A DNA stretch of 12,518 nucleotides from Gammaproteobacteria bacterium (lineage in GTDB: Bacteria; Pseudomonadota; Gammaproteobacteria; Coxiellales; Coxiellaceae): assembly GCA_022600315.1 (NCBI GenBank), contig JAHZKQ010000220.1, forward strand, positions 1-12,518. Reading direction: 5' to 3'. The position numbers were made by a program, and so were the translations under genes. Shown here in pieces: positions 6,686-12,518 of the stretch. Positions within the stretch are counted from its first letter, which is position 1. Every line of letters starts with the position of its first letter. Below the pieces are notes generated by a model. The model had not been told where the DNA came from. It searched no databases and worked only from the letters and a program-made list of their open reading frames with translations.

Positions 6686-7456
6686 TCAACTAATTTTAGT
6701 CACCGCATTGCCAAAGCCTTCTTTGGCAAGCTTGGTCTGTAGTCTATCGGATTGACCAACGCCAAGCAATGGACCGATTTGCACCCGGTAGATCGGTTTT
6801 TGGCGAAGTTCACCTTTATTAATACGAATCGGCCTTTGTGTATATCTGGCTAGCATGGTCTTAAAACGTGTGGCATTTTGGTAATGGGAGAAAGCACCAA
6901 GCTGTAAATAAAGCTGTGGGTGGCTGGGTAATATGGTGGGTTTAAGATTACTTGGATGTTTAATATCAATTGCGGCCACTTCAACGAGGGCAGTGCCTTT
7001 TCTGCTATATCCGAGTGCTTTAGCCGCGGCATAAGATAAATCAATAATACGGTTTTTAGCAAAGGGTCCGCGGTCGTTGACGCGCACGACTAGCTGACGA
7101 CCGTTTTCTAAGTTGGTAACGCGCACATAGCAGGGTAAGGGCAATACCGGACTTGCCGCGGTTAATTCATACATATTAAAAGTTTCGCGAGTCGATGTTA
7201 AGCGACCATTAAACTTTGGGCCATACCATGAGGCGATGCCGCGTTGTTGATAATTTTTAGCGCTTTTTAAAATGCGATAACGAACTCCATCGACTCGATA
7301 ATACGGTGGGTTGCCGTATTGGCTAAGAGGTTCATATTTGGGGATAACTTTCTTAGGCTGATGATATGCGCTGTGAATGGGTGCCAGCGCTTTTTGGCTG
7401 CAGCCAGCCAATAAACCGACTAGCAATAATAGCAGAATAGGGTATGATCGCCTCAT
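6686..7456 (-). CDS. rlpA: RlpA family lipoprotein (septal ring lytic transglycosylase-like), DPBB + SPOR
   Basis: The 256-residue lipoprotein has a signal peptide with lipobox LLAGC (C19), a double-psi beta-barrel domain (about 72-163: GIASWYGPKFNGR, YVRVTNLENGR, VRVNDRGPF, RIIDLSYAAAKALG) and a C-terminal SPOR domain (about 181-256: YLQLGAFSHYQNA, YRVQIGPL) that binds denuded glycan at the division septum. RlpA enzymes cleave such glycans. The family segment usually written TxNGExFD...TAAH here reads TSTRETFN...TAAS (87-102): Glu91 is kept, but Asp is Asn94 and His is Ser102. D128 in NDRGPF is present. Activity is therefore doubtful. Start ATG 7456 has AAGG seven bases upstream. It is divergent from rlmB and just upstream of the adhesin gene. 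Confidence 0.93.
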   Translation of the reverse strand: MRRSYPILLLLLVGLLAGCSQKALAPIHSAYHQPKKVIPKYEPLSQYGNPPYYRVDGVRYRILKSAKNYQQRGIASWYGPKFNGRLTSTRETFNMYELTAASPVLPLPCYVRVTNLENGRQLVVRVNDRGPFAKNRIIDLSYAAAKALGYSRKGTALVEVAAIDIKHPSNLKPTILPSHPQLYLQLGAFSHYQNATRFKTMLARYTQRPIRINKGELRQKPIYRVQIGPLLGVGQSDRLQTKLAKEGFGNAVTKIS

Positions 7457-7531
7457 GATTTAACCTTAATTTTTTAGATTTAAACATGGTATGCTAATTA
7501 GCAAAGCCAATGCAAGAACCAGGAGAAACCA
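7457..7531. promoter_or_regulatory. Divergent rlpA-rlmB promoter region
   Basis: This 75-base gap must hold start signals for both genes. It contains a perfect 10-bp palindrome GCTAATTAGC (7493-7502) overlapping a TATGCT -10-like box on the plus strand (7490-7495); the matching -35 is poor. Ribosome sites are AAGG for rlpA and AGGAG (7521-7525) for rlmB. Confidence 0.35.
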
Positions 7532-8293
7532 ATGAGTGAAAAACATTTTGTCTATGGGTATCATGCCACCAGAGCGGTGCTGATGACTCAGCCTGGGCTT
7601 GTGAACCAGCTTTATTGTGCTCGGCAAGAAAAAAACCTACGTCAGCAAGAACTGCTCAAATTAGCTGAAGAATTAGCCTTGCCGGTCAAGCAGATTTCAA
7701 ATCAACAAATGAAATCATTAATTGCAAAAAATGCTAATCATCAAGGTTTATTGGCAGATTGTACGGCCTTACCCGAATACAGCGAAGCAGATTTATTGGC
7801 CTTATTAAATAAACTTAATGAGCCGGTTTTATTGCTGGCTTTAGATGGGGTGCAAGATCCGCATAATTTAGGGGCGTGTTTACGCGCGGCATTAGCATTT
7901 GGAGCGCATGGCGTGTTAATTCCTAAAAATCGCGCGGTTGGTATTACATCAGCAGTACGTAAAGTCGCTTGCGGCGCAGCAGAATTAGTGCCAGTCGTGC
8001 AGGTAACAAATTTATCGCGCAGCTTGCGTAAGCTGCAAGATAAAGGCGCCTGGGTAGTGGGCATGGCGAGCGAAAACGAATTACCATTAGCCGAAATTGA
8101 TTTAAGTGGTGATATTGTTATCGTTATGGGTGGTGAGGGCGATGGTATGCGCCGCTTAACGAAAGAGCATTGTGATTATTTAGCGCGGATTGATATTAAT
8201 CAGCATATGGAGAGTCTAAATGTATCTGTAGCGGCAGGCATTGCCTTATATGAAGTGAGTCGACAACGAAATACAGCAGAGCTGGTAAAATAA
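7532..8293 (+). CDS. rlmB: 23S rRNA (guanosine-2'-O-)-methyltransferase RlmB
   Basis: The 253-residue SPOUT-class enzyme methylates the 2'-O of the conserved G2251 (E. coli numbering) in the 23S rRNA P-loop, using S-adenosylmethionine. It has a small N-terminal L30e-like substrate-binding domain (about 3-80, starting FVYGYHATRAVL) and a C-terminal trefoil-knot domain. The three SpoU motifs are intact: LDGVQDPHNLGACLRAA (104-120) with N112 and R118, GGEGDGMRRL (200-209), and ESLNVSVAAGIALYE (227-241) with N230. AGGAG at 7521-7525 is six bases before the ATG. In many relatives it follows rnr; here it stands alone, divergent from rlpA. Confidence 0.96.
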   Translation: MSEKHFVYGYHATRAVLMTQPGLVNQLYCARQEKNLRQQELLKLAEELALPVKQISNQQMKSLIAKNANHQGLLADCTALPEYSEADLLALLNKLNEPVLLLALDGVQDPHNLGACLRAALAFGAHGVLIPKNRAVGITSAVRKVACGAAELVPVVQVTNLSRSLRKLQDKGAWVVGMASENELPLAEIDLSGDIVIVMGGEGDGMRRLTKEHCDYLARIDINQHMESLNVSVAAGIALYEVSRQRNTAELVK

Positions 8294-8381
8294 ATATTAT
8301 TTTATGGCTTGAGCAGGTATCCAGTAAAGATTACCGCGGTTGTTAACACTTGCCGGCCATGACGGAAGCATGTTATTACGA
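8294..8381. other. Gap between convergent rlmB and the hypothetical gene
   Basis: An 88-base gap between two genes that face each other. I looked for a hairpin followed by a T-run in either direction and found none that is convincing. Confidence 0.5.
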
Positions 8382-9167
8382 TTAGAATGTAATTTCTTTA
8401 ACTGCTGTTACAGTTTCCTGGGCTTGAGTTTTTAATAACTCTTGTTCGGTCTTATCGATTTCACTAAAAATATTTTTAAGTTTTTTCATATAAGGTTCAA
8501 TTTCCTTCTTGCCGTGCGCTTCATGTTGACGACTTAATGCGCTTTGAATGCTCATGGTGCTTTTGAGCTTTAGATAGCTGTTAAAGTTAAAGGCTTGTTT
8601 GTCAATTTTAGGGAGTTCAATTTGCATTTCAGTGCAGCGATTTAATAGCTCAGTTAATGTTTCTTGCTCGCTAAACCCAGCAATTTCTAATACTGAAAAC
8701 TCAATCCCCGCATCGCGTAAACCTTGCATGACTTTTTGGCAAGCATCTTGAAAAAAATCTTGTAGGGCTTGATAGTGCGCGGTGGTGAGCTCATCTAAAG
8801 TTTTTTGAATGGTTTTTAACTTGGAATTTTCTAGTTTTTTAAGAAATTTTTCTGGGATATTTTCTTTTAATAGTTGATTGTTTCGTGCACCCTTTAGGTT
8901 ATCACTGTTATCAATATTGAGAATAAGCTTGAGGCGAATTAGTTTAGCGTAAGCATCCAATTTATCTTGCATAAAACTCGCATACGGACCATTTAGCATA
9001 TCGTTGATTTGTTCGCTTTGCAGGATATCAGCGGTTGGCTGGTCAGCTTCTGCCTCCTCTTGATGCGGTGCGGCGGTATGTTTATTGATAATGTCCATCA
9101 AGGGTTTAATGCCGCTAATGGCTATGCGGGTGTAGCTGTCGATAAAGTATTGCGTGGTTTTGACCAT
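8382..9167 (-). CDS. Hypothetical helical cytoplasmic protein
   Basis: I do not recognise this 261-residue protein. It has no signal peptide or membrane segment. It is rich in charged residues and predicted by eye to be mostly alpha-helical, with coiled-coil-like stretches (about 97-120: ENIPEKFLKKLENSKLK; about 223-250: EPYMKKLKNIFSEIDK, EQELLKTQ). Residues 32-50 are acidic and probably disordered. A loop with DAGIEFSVLEIAGFS lies near 150-165. The start ATG 9167 is chosen because AAGGTG lies six bases upstream; a GTG nine bases earlier overlaps that site. It sits 37 bases downstream of the two small membrane-protein genes on the same strand, so it may be the last gene of that operon. Its weak resemblance to phasin-like helical proteins is not enough for a call. 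Confidence 0.75.
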   Translation of the reverse strand: MVKTTQYFIDSYTRIAISGIKPLMDIINKHTAAPHQEEAEADQPTADILQSEQINDMLNGPYASFMQDKLDAYAKLIRLKLILNIDNSDNLKGARNNQLLKENIPEKFLKKLENSKLKTIQKTLDELTTAHYQALQDFFQDACQKVMQGLRDAGIEFSVLEIAGFSEQETLTELLNRCTEMQIELPKIDKQAFNFNSYLKLKSTMSIQSALSRQHEAHGKKEIEPYMKKLKNIFSEIDKTEQELLKTQAQETVTAVKEITF

Positions 9168-9204
9168 GGATATCACCTTAAGTAAGTATTAGCTCCATTA
9201 TAGG

Positions 9205-9630
9205 TCAGTGCGGCCGATGAGTCATTAGGTAATAAATAAAACCAAGGCTTAAGTAGGCTAGAGTACCGAAAGCTAAGCGAGTGCGGTAATAAATTTGTTG
9301 ACCATTGGCGACTTGGGTTTGCTTGAGCTGTAGGTAAATAATTGACAGCCAAGCAAAGGCGACGACGCCATAGCCCAAGAGGACTAATGCAATCCACTCG
9401 GTGGTGAAATGGTAGGATTGCAAGAAGATCATGCTAAAGCCACTGATTAGCTGCCAGAAGCCTGCTAAGCTTAGCACTATCCAGTTAAAGCGGTAAATTT
9501 CTCGGCGTAAACGAGGACGCTCCAAAGCTTCGAGCTTGCGCAGATTAAAGATCAATAAGCTGCTAATAATGCTGCTGCCCAGTAGGATGGAGGCGCTAAT
9601 CACATGAATAATCTTTAGAAAGTTATACAT
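9205..9630 (-). CDS. Small four-helix membrane protein, DUF2269-like (second of a tandem pair)
   Basis: The 141-residue protein has four hydrophobic segments (about 5-28, 48-71, 77-101 and 117-136) and no signal peptide. The N-terminus FLKIIHVISASILLGS, with a His in helix 1, matches the style of DUF2269 integral membrane proteins, whose function is unknown. It aligns along its length with the preceding gene: FNWIVLSLAGFWQLISG here against FDWLIPVLFGLQFLSG there, and HFTTEWIALVLL against TFSTHWIIAAYT. It begins seven bases after the end of that gene, and its ribosome site (AGG) overlaps the other's stop, so the two are translationally close and probably form a heterodimer or complex (inference). 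Confidence 0.75.
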   Translation of the reverse strand: MYNFLKIIHVISASILLGSSIISSLLIFNLRKLEALERPRLRREIYRFNWIVLSLAGFWQLISGFSMIFLQSYHFTTEWIALVLLGYGVVAFAWLSIIYLQLKQTQVANGQQIYYRTRLAFGTLAYLSLGFIYYLMTHRPH

Positions 9631-9636
9631 AGCGAG

Positions 9637-10059
9637 TTACCTGAATAGTGTATGCTTACAGACAGCATCATGGATAATTAAAATAAAAAATAAGATGTTA
9701 AGCCAGTTTAGTAGATGATAGCTTTTTCGGTAGCGCGCCAACTGATTCGCAAAGTCGGCTTGACGTCGGATCCAGGCGATGGCTAACCAAAAAATAAAAC
9801 AGATGGCTAGTAAAGTATAAGCGGCAATAATCCAGTGAGTGCTGAAAGTATAATGTCTTTCTGGTACTAGGAAGCTTCCGGATAAAAACTGTAAGCCAAA
9901 TAATACTGGTATTAGCCAATCGAAGTGATTAGCGAGCTTTAAGCTGATGCAAAGTAAGCTATGGCCTTGTTGGCGTAGCCCAATTAGGGTTAGCACATAA
10001 AAACCTGTAAAGCTACCAAACAACAAGCTGCCGCATAATAGGTGGATGGTTTTAATCAT
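9637..10059 (-). CDS. Small four-helix membrane protein, DUF2269-like (first of a tandem pair)
   Basis: The 140-residue protein has four hydrophobic segments (about 4-28, 47-65, 74-98 and 116-132) and begins MIKTIHLLCGSLLFGSFTG, with a helix-1 His at position 6, as in its downstream paralogue. Further histidines lie near segment ends (H69, H75, H130, H136), and Trp is frequent. No Shine-Dalgarno sequence is obvious before ATG 10059. It is the first gene of a minus-strand operon and is divergent from the cytochrome oxidase operon across 186 bases, which hints at a link to respiration or heme/copper handling, but nothing in the sequence proves it. Confidence 0.75.
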   Translation of the reverse strand: MIKTIHLLCGSLLFGSFTGFYVLTLIGLRQQGHSLLCISLKLANHFDWLIPVLFGLQFLSGSFLVPERHYTFSTHWIIAAYTLLAICFIFWLAIAWIRRQADFANQLARYRKSYHLLNWLNILFFILIIHDAVCKHTLFR

Positions 10060-10092
10060 GGTCAGGTATCAATGGTTCTAATTAGTTGGCAA

Positions 10093-10121
10093 AAGATATA
10101 TCAATTTCCTATTGTTGACAA
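10093..10121 (-). promoter_or_regulatory. Probable promoter of the paired membrane-protein operon
   Basis: On the minus strand TTGTCA (10121-10116) and TATCTT (10098-10093) are 17 bases apart, predicting a start near 10086, 27 bases before the ATG. The -35 lies in a palindrome GTTGACAAC (10114-10122), which also gives a perfect TTGACA on the plus strand. Confidence 0.45.
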
Positions 10122-10125
10122 CGTA

Positions 10126-10153
10126 TTTAAAAAGCTTGTTTTCTTTTTATAAT
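10126..10153 (+). promoter_or_regulatory. Probable promoter of the cytochrome oxidase operon
   Basis: A perfect -10 TATAAT at 10148-10153 is preceded at 16 bp by TTTAAA (10126-10131, 4 of 6 match). A start near 10160 gives an 86-base leader. The perfect TTGACA at 10115-10120 is 27 bp from the -10, too far to be its partner, and probably serves the opposite strand. Confidence 0.55.
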
Positions 10154-10177
10154 GTGGTTAAATTACTCACCCTAAAA

Positions 10178-10212
10178 TGCTAATGGATCTGGCTTATTAA
10201 TGGCCATTAGCA
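10178..10212 (+). promoter_or_regulatory. Inverted repeat in the coxB leader
   Basis: A perfect 9-bp inverted repeat, TGCTAATGG (10178-10186) and CCATTAGCA (10204-10212), encloses 17 bases. It lies after the predicted transcription start and before the AAGGAG ribosome site (10231-10236). It could fold as an RNA stem-loop or bind a dimeric regulator as DNA. There is no T-run after it, so it is not a standard terminator. Confidence 0.5.
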
Positions 10213-10245
10213 ACTATCAAAATTAATAAAAAGGAGTAGGGCAGT

Positions 10246-11400
10246 ATGTCGCGACGCCCAAGGATTTTATCGTTAATTTTAGCTGGGATGCTGATCTTAT
10301 TTACTTCATTAAGTTATGCCGGTATCCCATTGAATTTACCATATGGGGTGACGCCAATTAGTCACGATGTTTATGAATTGCACATGATTACTTTCTATAT
10401 TTGTGTTGGCATTGGCGTGGTTACTTTTGGTGCATTGATCTACATTTTACTTAAGTTTCGTAAATCTAAAGGCGCGATTTCAGCTGGCGTGGATGAGCAT
10501 TTAGGGATTGAGTTGGTTTGGACCATTATCCCTTTTATCATTCTTGTTATTATGGCCGTGCCAGCAACTATCGTTTTATTAAGGATTCATGATACCTCTA
10601 AGCCGGCGTTAAATATTAAAATTACTGGCTATCAATGGAAGTGGAAATATGATTATTTGGATCAGGGGGTGAGTTTCTTTAGCAATTCATCAACGCCACT
10701 CAAGCAAATCAATGGTAAAGAGAAAAAAGATAAGTGGTTTTTATTAGAAGTTGATCATCCGATGGTAGTGCCAATTAATAAAAAAGTCAGGATTTTTGTG
10801 ACCTCGGATGATGTCATTCACTCATGGTGGGTGCCAGATTTAGGCTTTAAGCAAGATGCTATTCCAGGCTACATCAATACCAATTGGTTGATGATTAGTA
10901 AGCCGGGTATGTACCGTGGTCGGTGTGCAGAATTATGTGGAGCTTATCATGGCTTTATGCCGATTGTTGTTAAAGCAGTAAGTCAAGCGGATTTTAAAAA
11001 GTGGCTTGCAAAACAAGAGCGTAGTCATTTAGCCCTGCAGGCAGCGGCTAAAAAAACTTTTAGTGAAAAAGAATTATTAGCTTTAGGCAAAATCGGTTAC
11101 GGTAAGCATTGTGCAGTCTGCCACCAACCTGGAGGAAAAGGTTTGCCACCAAATTTCCCTGCCTTAAAAGCCAGTCCGGTTGTTACCGGTTCGCTCGTTA
11201 AGCAAATTGATTTAGTGTTAAATGGTGTGAATGGTACAGCTATGCAAGCCTTTGGTAATCAATTGGATGATAAAACTTTGGCGGCTATTATTACTTATAC
11301 CCGTCATGCATGGGGTAATGCAGCAATTAATAAGCATAAACAGAATAATATTGTGGTCCAGCCGACTGAGGTCGGCGCACAGCGTCACCGATCAAGTTAA
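10246..11400 (+). CDS. coxB: Cytochrome c oxidase subunit II with fused C-terminal cytochrome c
   Basis: The 384-residue subunit carries the CuA centre that receives electrons for the aa3/caa3-type terminal oxidase. It has a signal peptide or first hydrophobic segment at 8-25, two transmembrane helices (about 47-70 and 88-113), and a periplasmic cupredoxin domain. CuA ligands are all present: H192 (HSWWVPDLG), C227, E229, C231, H235 and M238 in CAELCGAYHGFM. The aromatic electron-entry patch (GYQWKWKY, 128-135) is intact. Residues about 272-356 are a class I cytochrome c domain with heme motif CAVCH (289-293) and probable distal ligand M333. The fusion is the caa3-type arrangement. AAGGAG at 10231-10236 precedes ATG 10246. 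ctaD follows 12 bases after the stop. Confidence 0.96.
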   Translation: MSRRPRILSLILAGMLILFTSLSYAGIPLNLPYGVTPISHDVYELHMITFYICVGIGVVTFGALIYILLKFRKSKGAISAGVDEHLGIELVWTIIPFIILVIMAVPATIVLLRIHDTSKPALNIKITGYQWKWKYDYLDQGVSFFSNSSTPLKQINGKEKKDKWFLLEVDHPMVVPINKKVRIFVTSDDVIHSWWVPDLGFKQDAIPGYINTNWLMISKPGMYRGRCAELCGAYHGFMPIVVKAVSQADFKKWLAKQERSHLALQAAAKKTFSEKELLALGKIGYGKHCAVCHQPGGKGLPPNFPALKASPVVTGSLVKQIDLVLNGVNGTAMQAFGNQLDDKTLAAIITYTRHAWGNAAINKHKQNNIVVQPTEVGAQRHRSS

Positions 11401-11412
11401 GGAGATTTATTT

Positions 11413-12518
11413 ATGACAGAGGCAGCAACTACCGCGGATGCAGATCATCACCACGGCCCCAAGAAAGGTATCATGCGTTGGGTGACAACCACCAATCATA
11501 AAGATATTGGCACCATGTATTTATGGTTATCCTTGATTATGTTCTTTGTGGGCGGGGCGATGTCTTTGGTAATTCGTACGGAATTATTTGAGCCTGGCAA
11601 AGTGATCGTTTCACCAGAATTTTTTAATCAAATGACCACCATGCATGGTTTAATTATGGTGTTTGGGGTGGTGATGCCGGCAATGACTGGTTTGGCAAAT
11701 TGGTTAGTGCCGATGATGATTGGTGCGCCGGATATGGCTTTACCGCGTTTAAATAACTGGAGTTTTTGGATTTTACCATTTGCTTTTACCTTATTGGCTA
11801 GCACCATGTTTATGAAAGGTGGCTCGCCAAATTATGGTTGGACTTTCTATGCACCACTATCCACAACCTATGGTCCGCCAAGTACAGATTATATGATTTT
11901 TTCAATTCATATGTTGGGATTGTCTTCTATTTTAGGTTCATTAAATATTGTGGTAACGATATTTAATATGCGTGCCCCAGGTATGACTTGGTCTAAAGTG
12001 CCAATTTTTGTCTGGAGCTGGTTAACAACAGGCTTTCTGTTATTGGCAGTGATGCCGGTATTGGCGGGTTGCGTGACTATGATGTTAATGGATCGACACT
12101 TTGGGACTAGTTTTTTTAATGCTGCTGGTGGTGGAGATCCTGTTTTATTTCAGCATATCTTTTGGTTTTTTGGCCATCCTGAAGTGTATATTTTAATTTT
12201 GCCGGCTTTTGGTGTGATCTCGGAAGTCATTCCAGCTTTTTCGCGCAAGAAATTATTCGGTTATCGGTTTATGGTGTACGCTACAGTTTCAATTGCTTTG
12301 CTATCCTTTTTAGTGTGGATGCATCATATGTTTACTACCGGTGCGCCGCTTGGTGGTCAGTTGTTTTTTATGTATATGACTATGTTAGTGGCGGTACCAA
12401 CTGGCATTAAAGTTTTCAACTGGATCGCAACCATGTATAAAGGTGCGCTAACTTTTGAAACACCAATGTTATTTTCGATTGCCTTTGTGGTGTTATTTAC
12501 TATAGGTTGGTCCTTTCC
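11413..12518 (+). CDS. ctaD: Cytochrome c oxidase subunit I, 5' part (cut by window end)
   Basis: The first 368 codons of the heme-copper catalytic subunit that reduces O2 to water and pumps protons. Visible landmarks: NHKDIGTMY (28-36), low-spin heme ligand H78 in TTMHGLIM, D-channel entrance D107 in GAPDMALPR with N114-N115, GHPEVY (254-259) with CuB ligand H255, E257 and the cross-linked Y259, CuB ligands H304-H305 in WMHHMF, and K-channel T330 and K333 in VPTGIKVFNW. The E257 and K/D-channel set indicates an A1-type oxidase. AAGGAG overlapping the coxB stop (11399-11404) drives ATG 11413. The frame is open to the window edge. Residue 303 is Met where Ala is usual before the HH pair. Confidence 0.97.
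   Translation, partial: MTEAATTADADHHHGPKKGIMRWVTTTNHKDIGTMYLWLSLIMFFVGGAMSLVIRTELFEPGKVIVSPEFFNQMTTMHGLIMVFGVVMPAMTGLANWLVPMMIGAPDMALPRLNNWSFWILPFAFTLLASTMFMKGGSPNYGWTFYAPLSTTYGPPSTDYMIFSIHMLGLSSILGSLNIVVTIFNMRAPGMTWSKVPIFVWSWLTTGFLLLAVMPVLAGCVTMMLMDRHFGTSFFNAAGGGDPVLFQHIFWFFGHPEVYILILPAFGVISEVIPAFSRKKLFGYRFMVYATVSIALLSFLVWMHHMFTTGAPLGGQLFFMYMTMLVAVPTGIKVFNWIATMYKGALTFETPMLFSIAFVVLFTIGWSF

Noticed and set aside
8294..8381. Bidirectional terminator between rlmB and the hypothetical gene
   Set aside because: Only tiny palindromes such as GTTAAC are present and no stem is followed by a T-run.
9174..9176. GTG start nine bases upstream for the hypothetical gene
   Set aside because: It overlaps the AAGGTG ribosome site, which is well placed for the ATG at 9167.
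10115..10153. TTGACA and TATAAT as one consensus promoter for coxB
   Set aside because: The spacing is 27 bp, far from the 16-18 bp needed; the -35 fits the opposite strand better.
12500..12518. Possible frameshift at the end of ctaD
   Set aside because: The last residues read IGWSF where many homologues have IGG followed by a short turn, but only a few codons remain before the window edge, so a substitution cannot be told from an error.

Overview
The window looks like a chromosomal segment of a low-GC gammaproteobacterium. The protein styles (a compact peptide deformylase with a non-canonical first motif, an inverse-autotransporter adhesin, an RlpA lipoprotein, and a cytochrome oxidase subunit II with a fused cytochrome c) are compatible with the Legionella/Coxiella/Berkiella side of the class. 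That placement is inference from protein character, not from a search. Genes are closely packed. I see no insertion sequence, phage gene, CRISPR array or obvious recent transfer.

Left part (1-2800): the first 50 bases are the start of a minus-strand type IV pilin-like gene. A regulatory gap of about 340 bases separates it from a plus-strand pair for cyclic-di-GMP turnover: a REC-GGDEF response regulator (probable diguanylate cyclase), then a protein with a degenerate GGDEF and an intact EAL domain (probable phosphodiesterase). The pair meets the next gene tail to tail, with the two stop codons overlapping.

Middle (2797-7456, all minus strand): reading in the direction of transcription, the order is rlpA (septal/peptidoglycan lipoprotein), a large inverse-autotransporter adhesin with an asparagine-rich repeat passenger, ung (uracil-DNA glycosylase), tRNA-Leu(CAG), and a peptide deformylase only 16 bases behind the tRNA. 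A good sigma70-type promoter for the tRNA overlaps the end of ung. Divergent from rlpA is rlmB (23S rRNA Gm2251 methyltransferase).

Right part (8382-12518): a minus-strand cluster of three genes (two tandem four-helix membrane proteins resembling DUF2269, then an unrecognised helical cytoplasmic protein) is divergent from the aa3/caa3-type cytochrome oxidase operon. That operon starts with coxB (CuA plus cytochrome c) and ctaD/coxA (heme-copper subunit I, cut by the window edge). The 186-base divergent region carries plausible promoters in both directions and a 9-bp inverted repeat in the coxB leader.

Most of the window is ordinary housekeeping. The points most worth a second look are the repeat passenger of the adhesin, the tRNA-deformylase linkage, the altered active-site positions of RlpA, the altered motif 1 of the deformylase, and the paired membrane proteins beside the oxidase operon. 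I do not see convincing evidence of a wholly new system.
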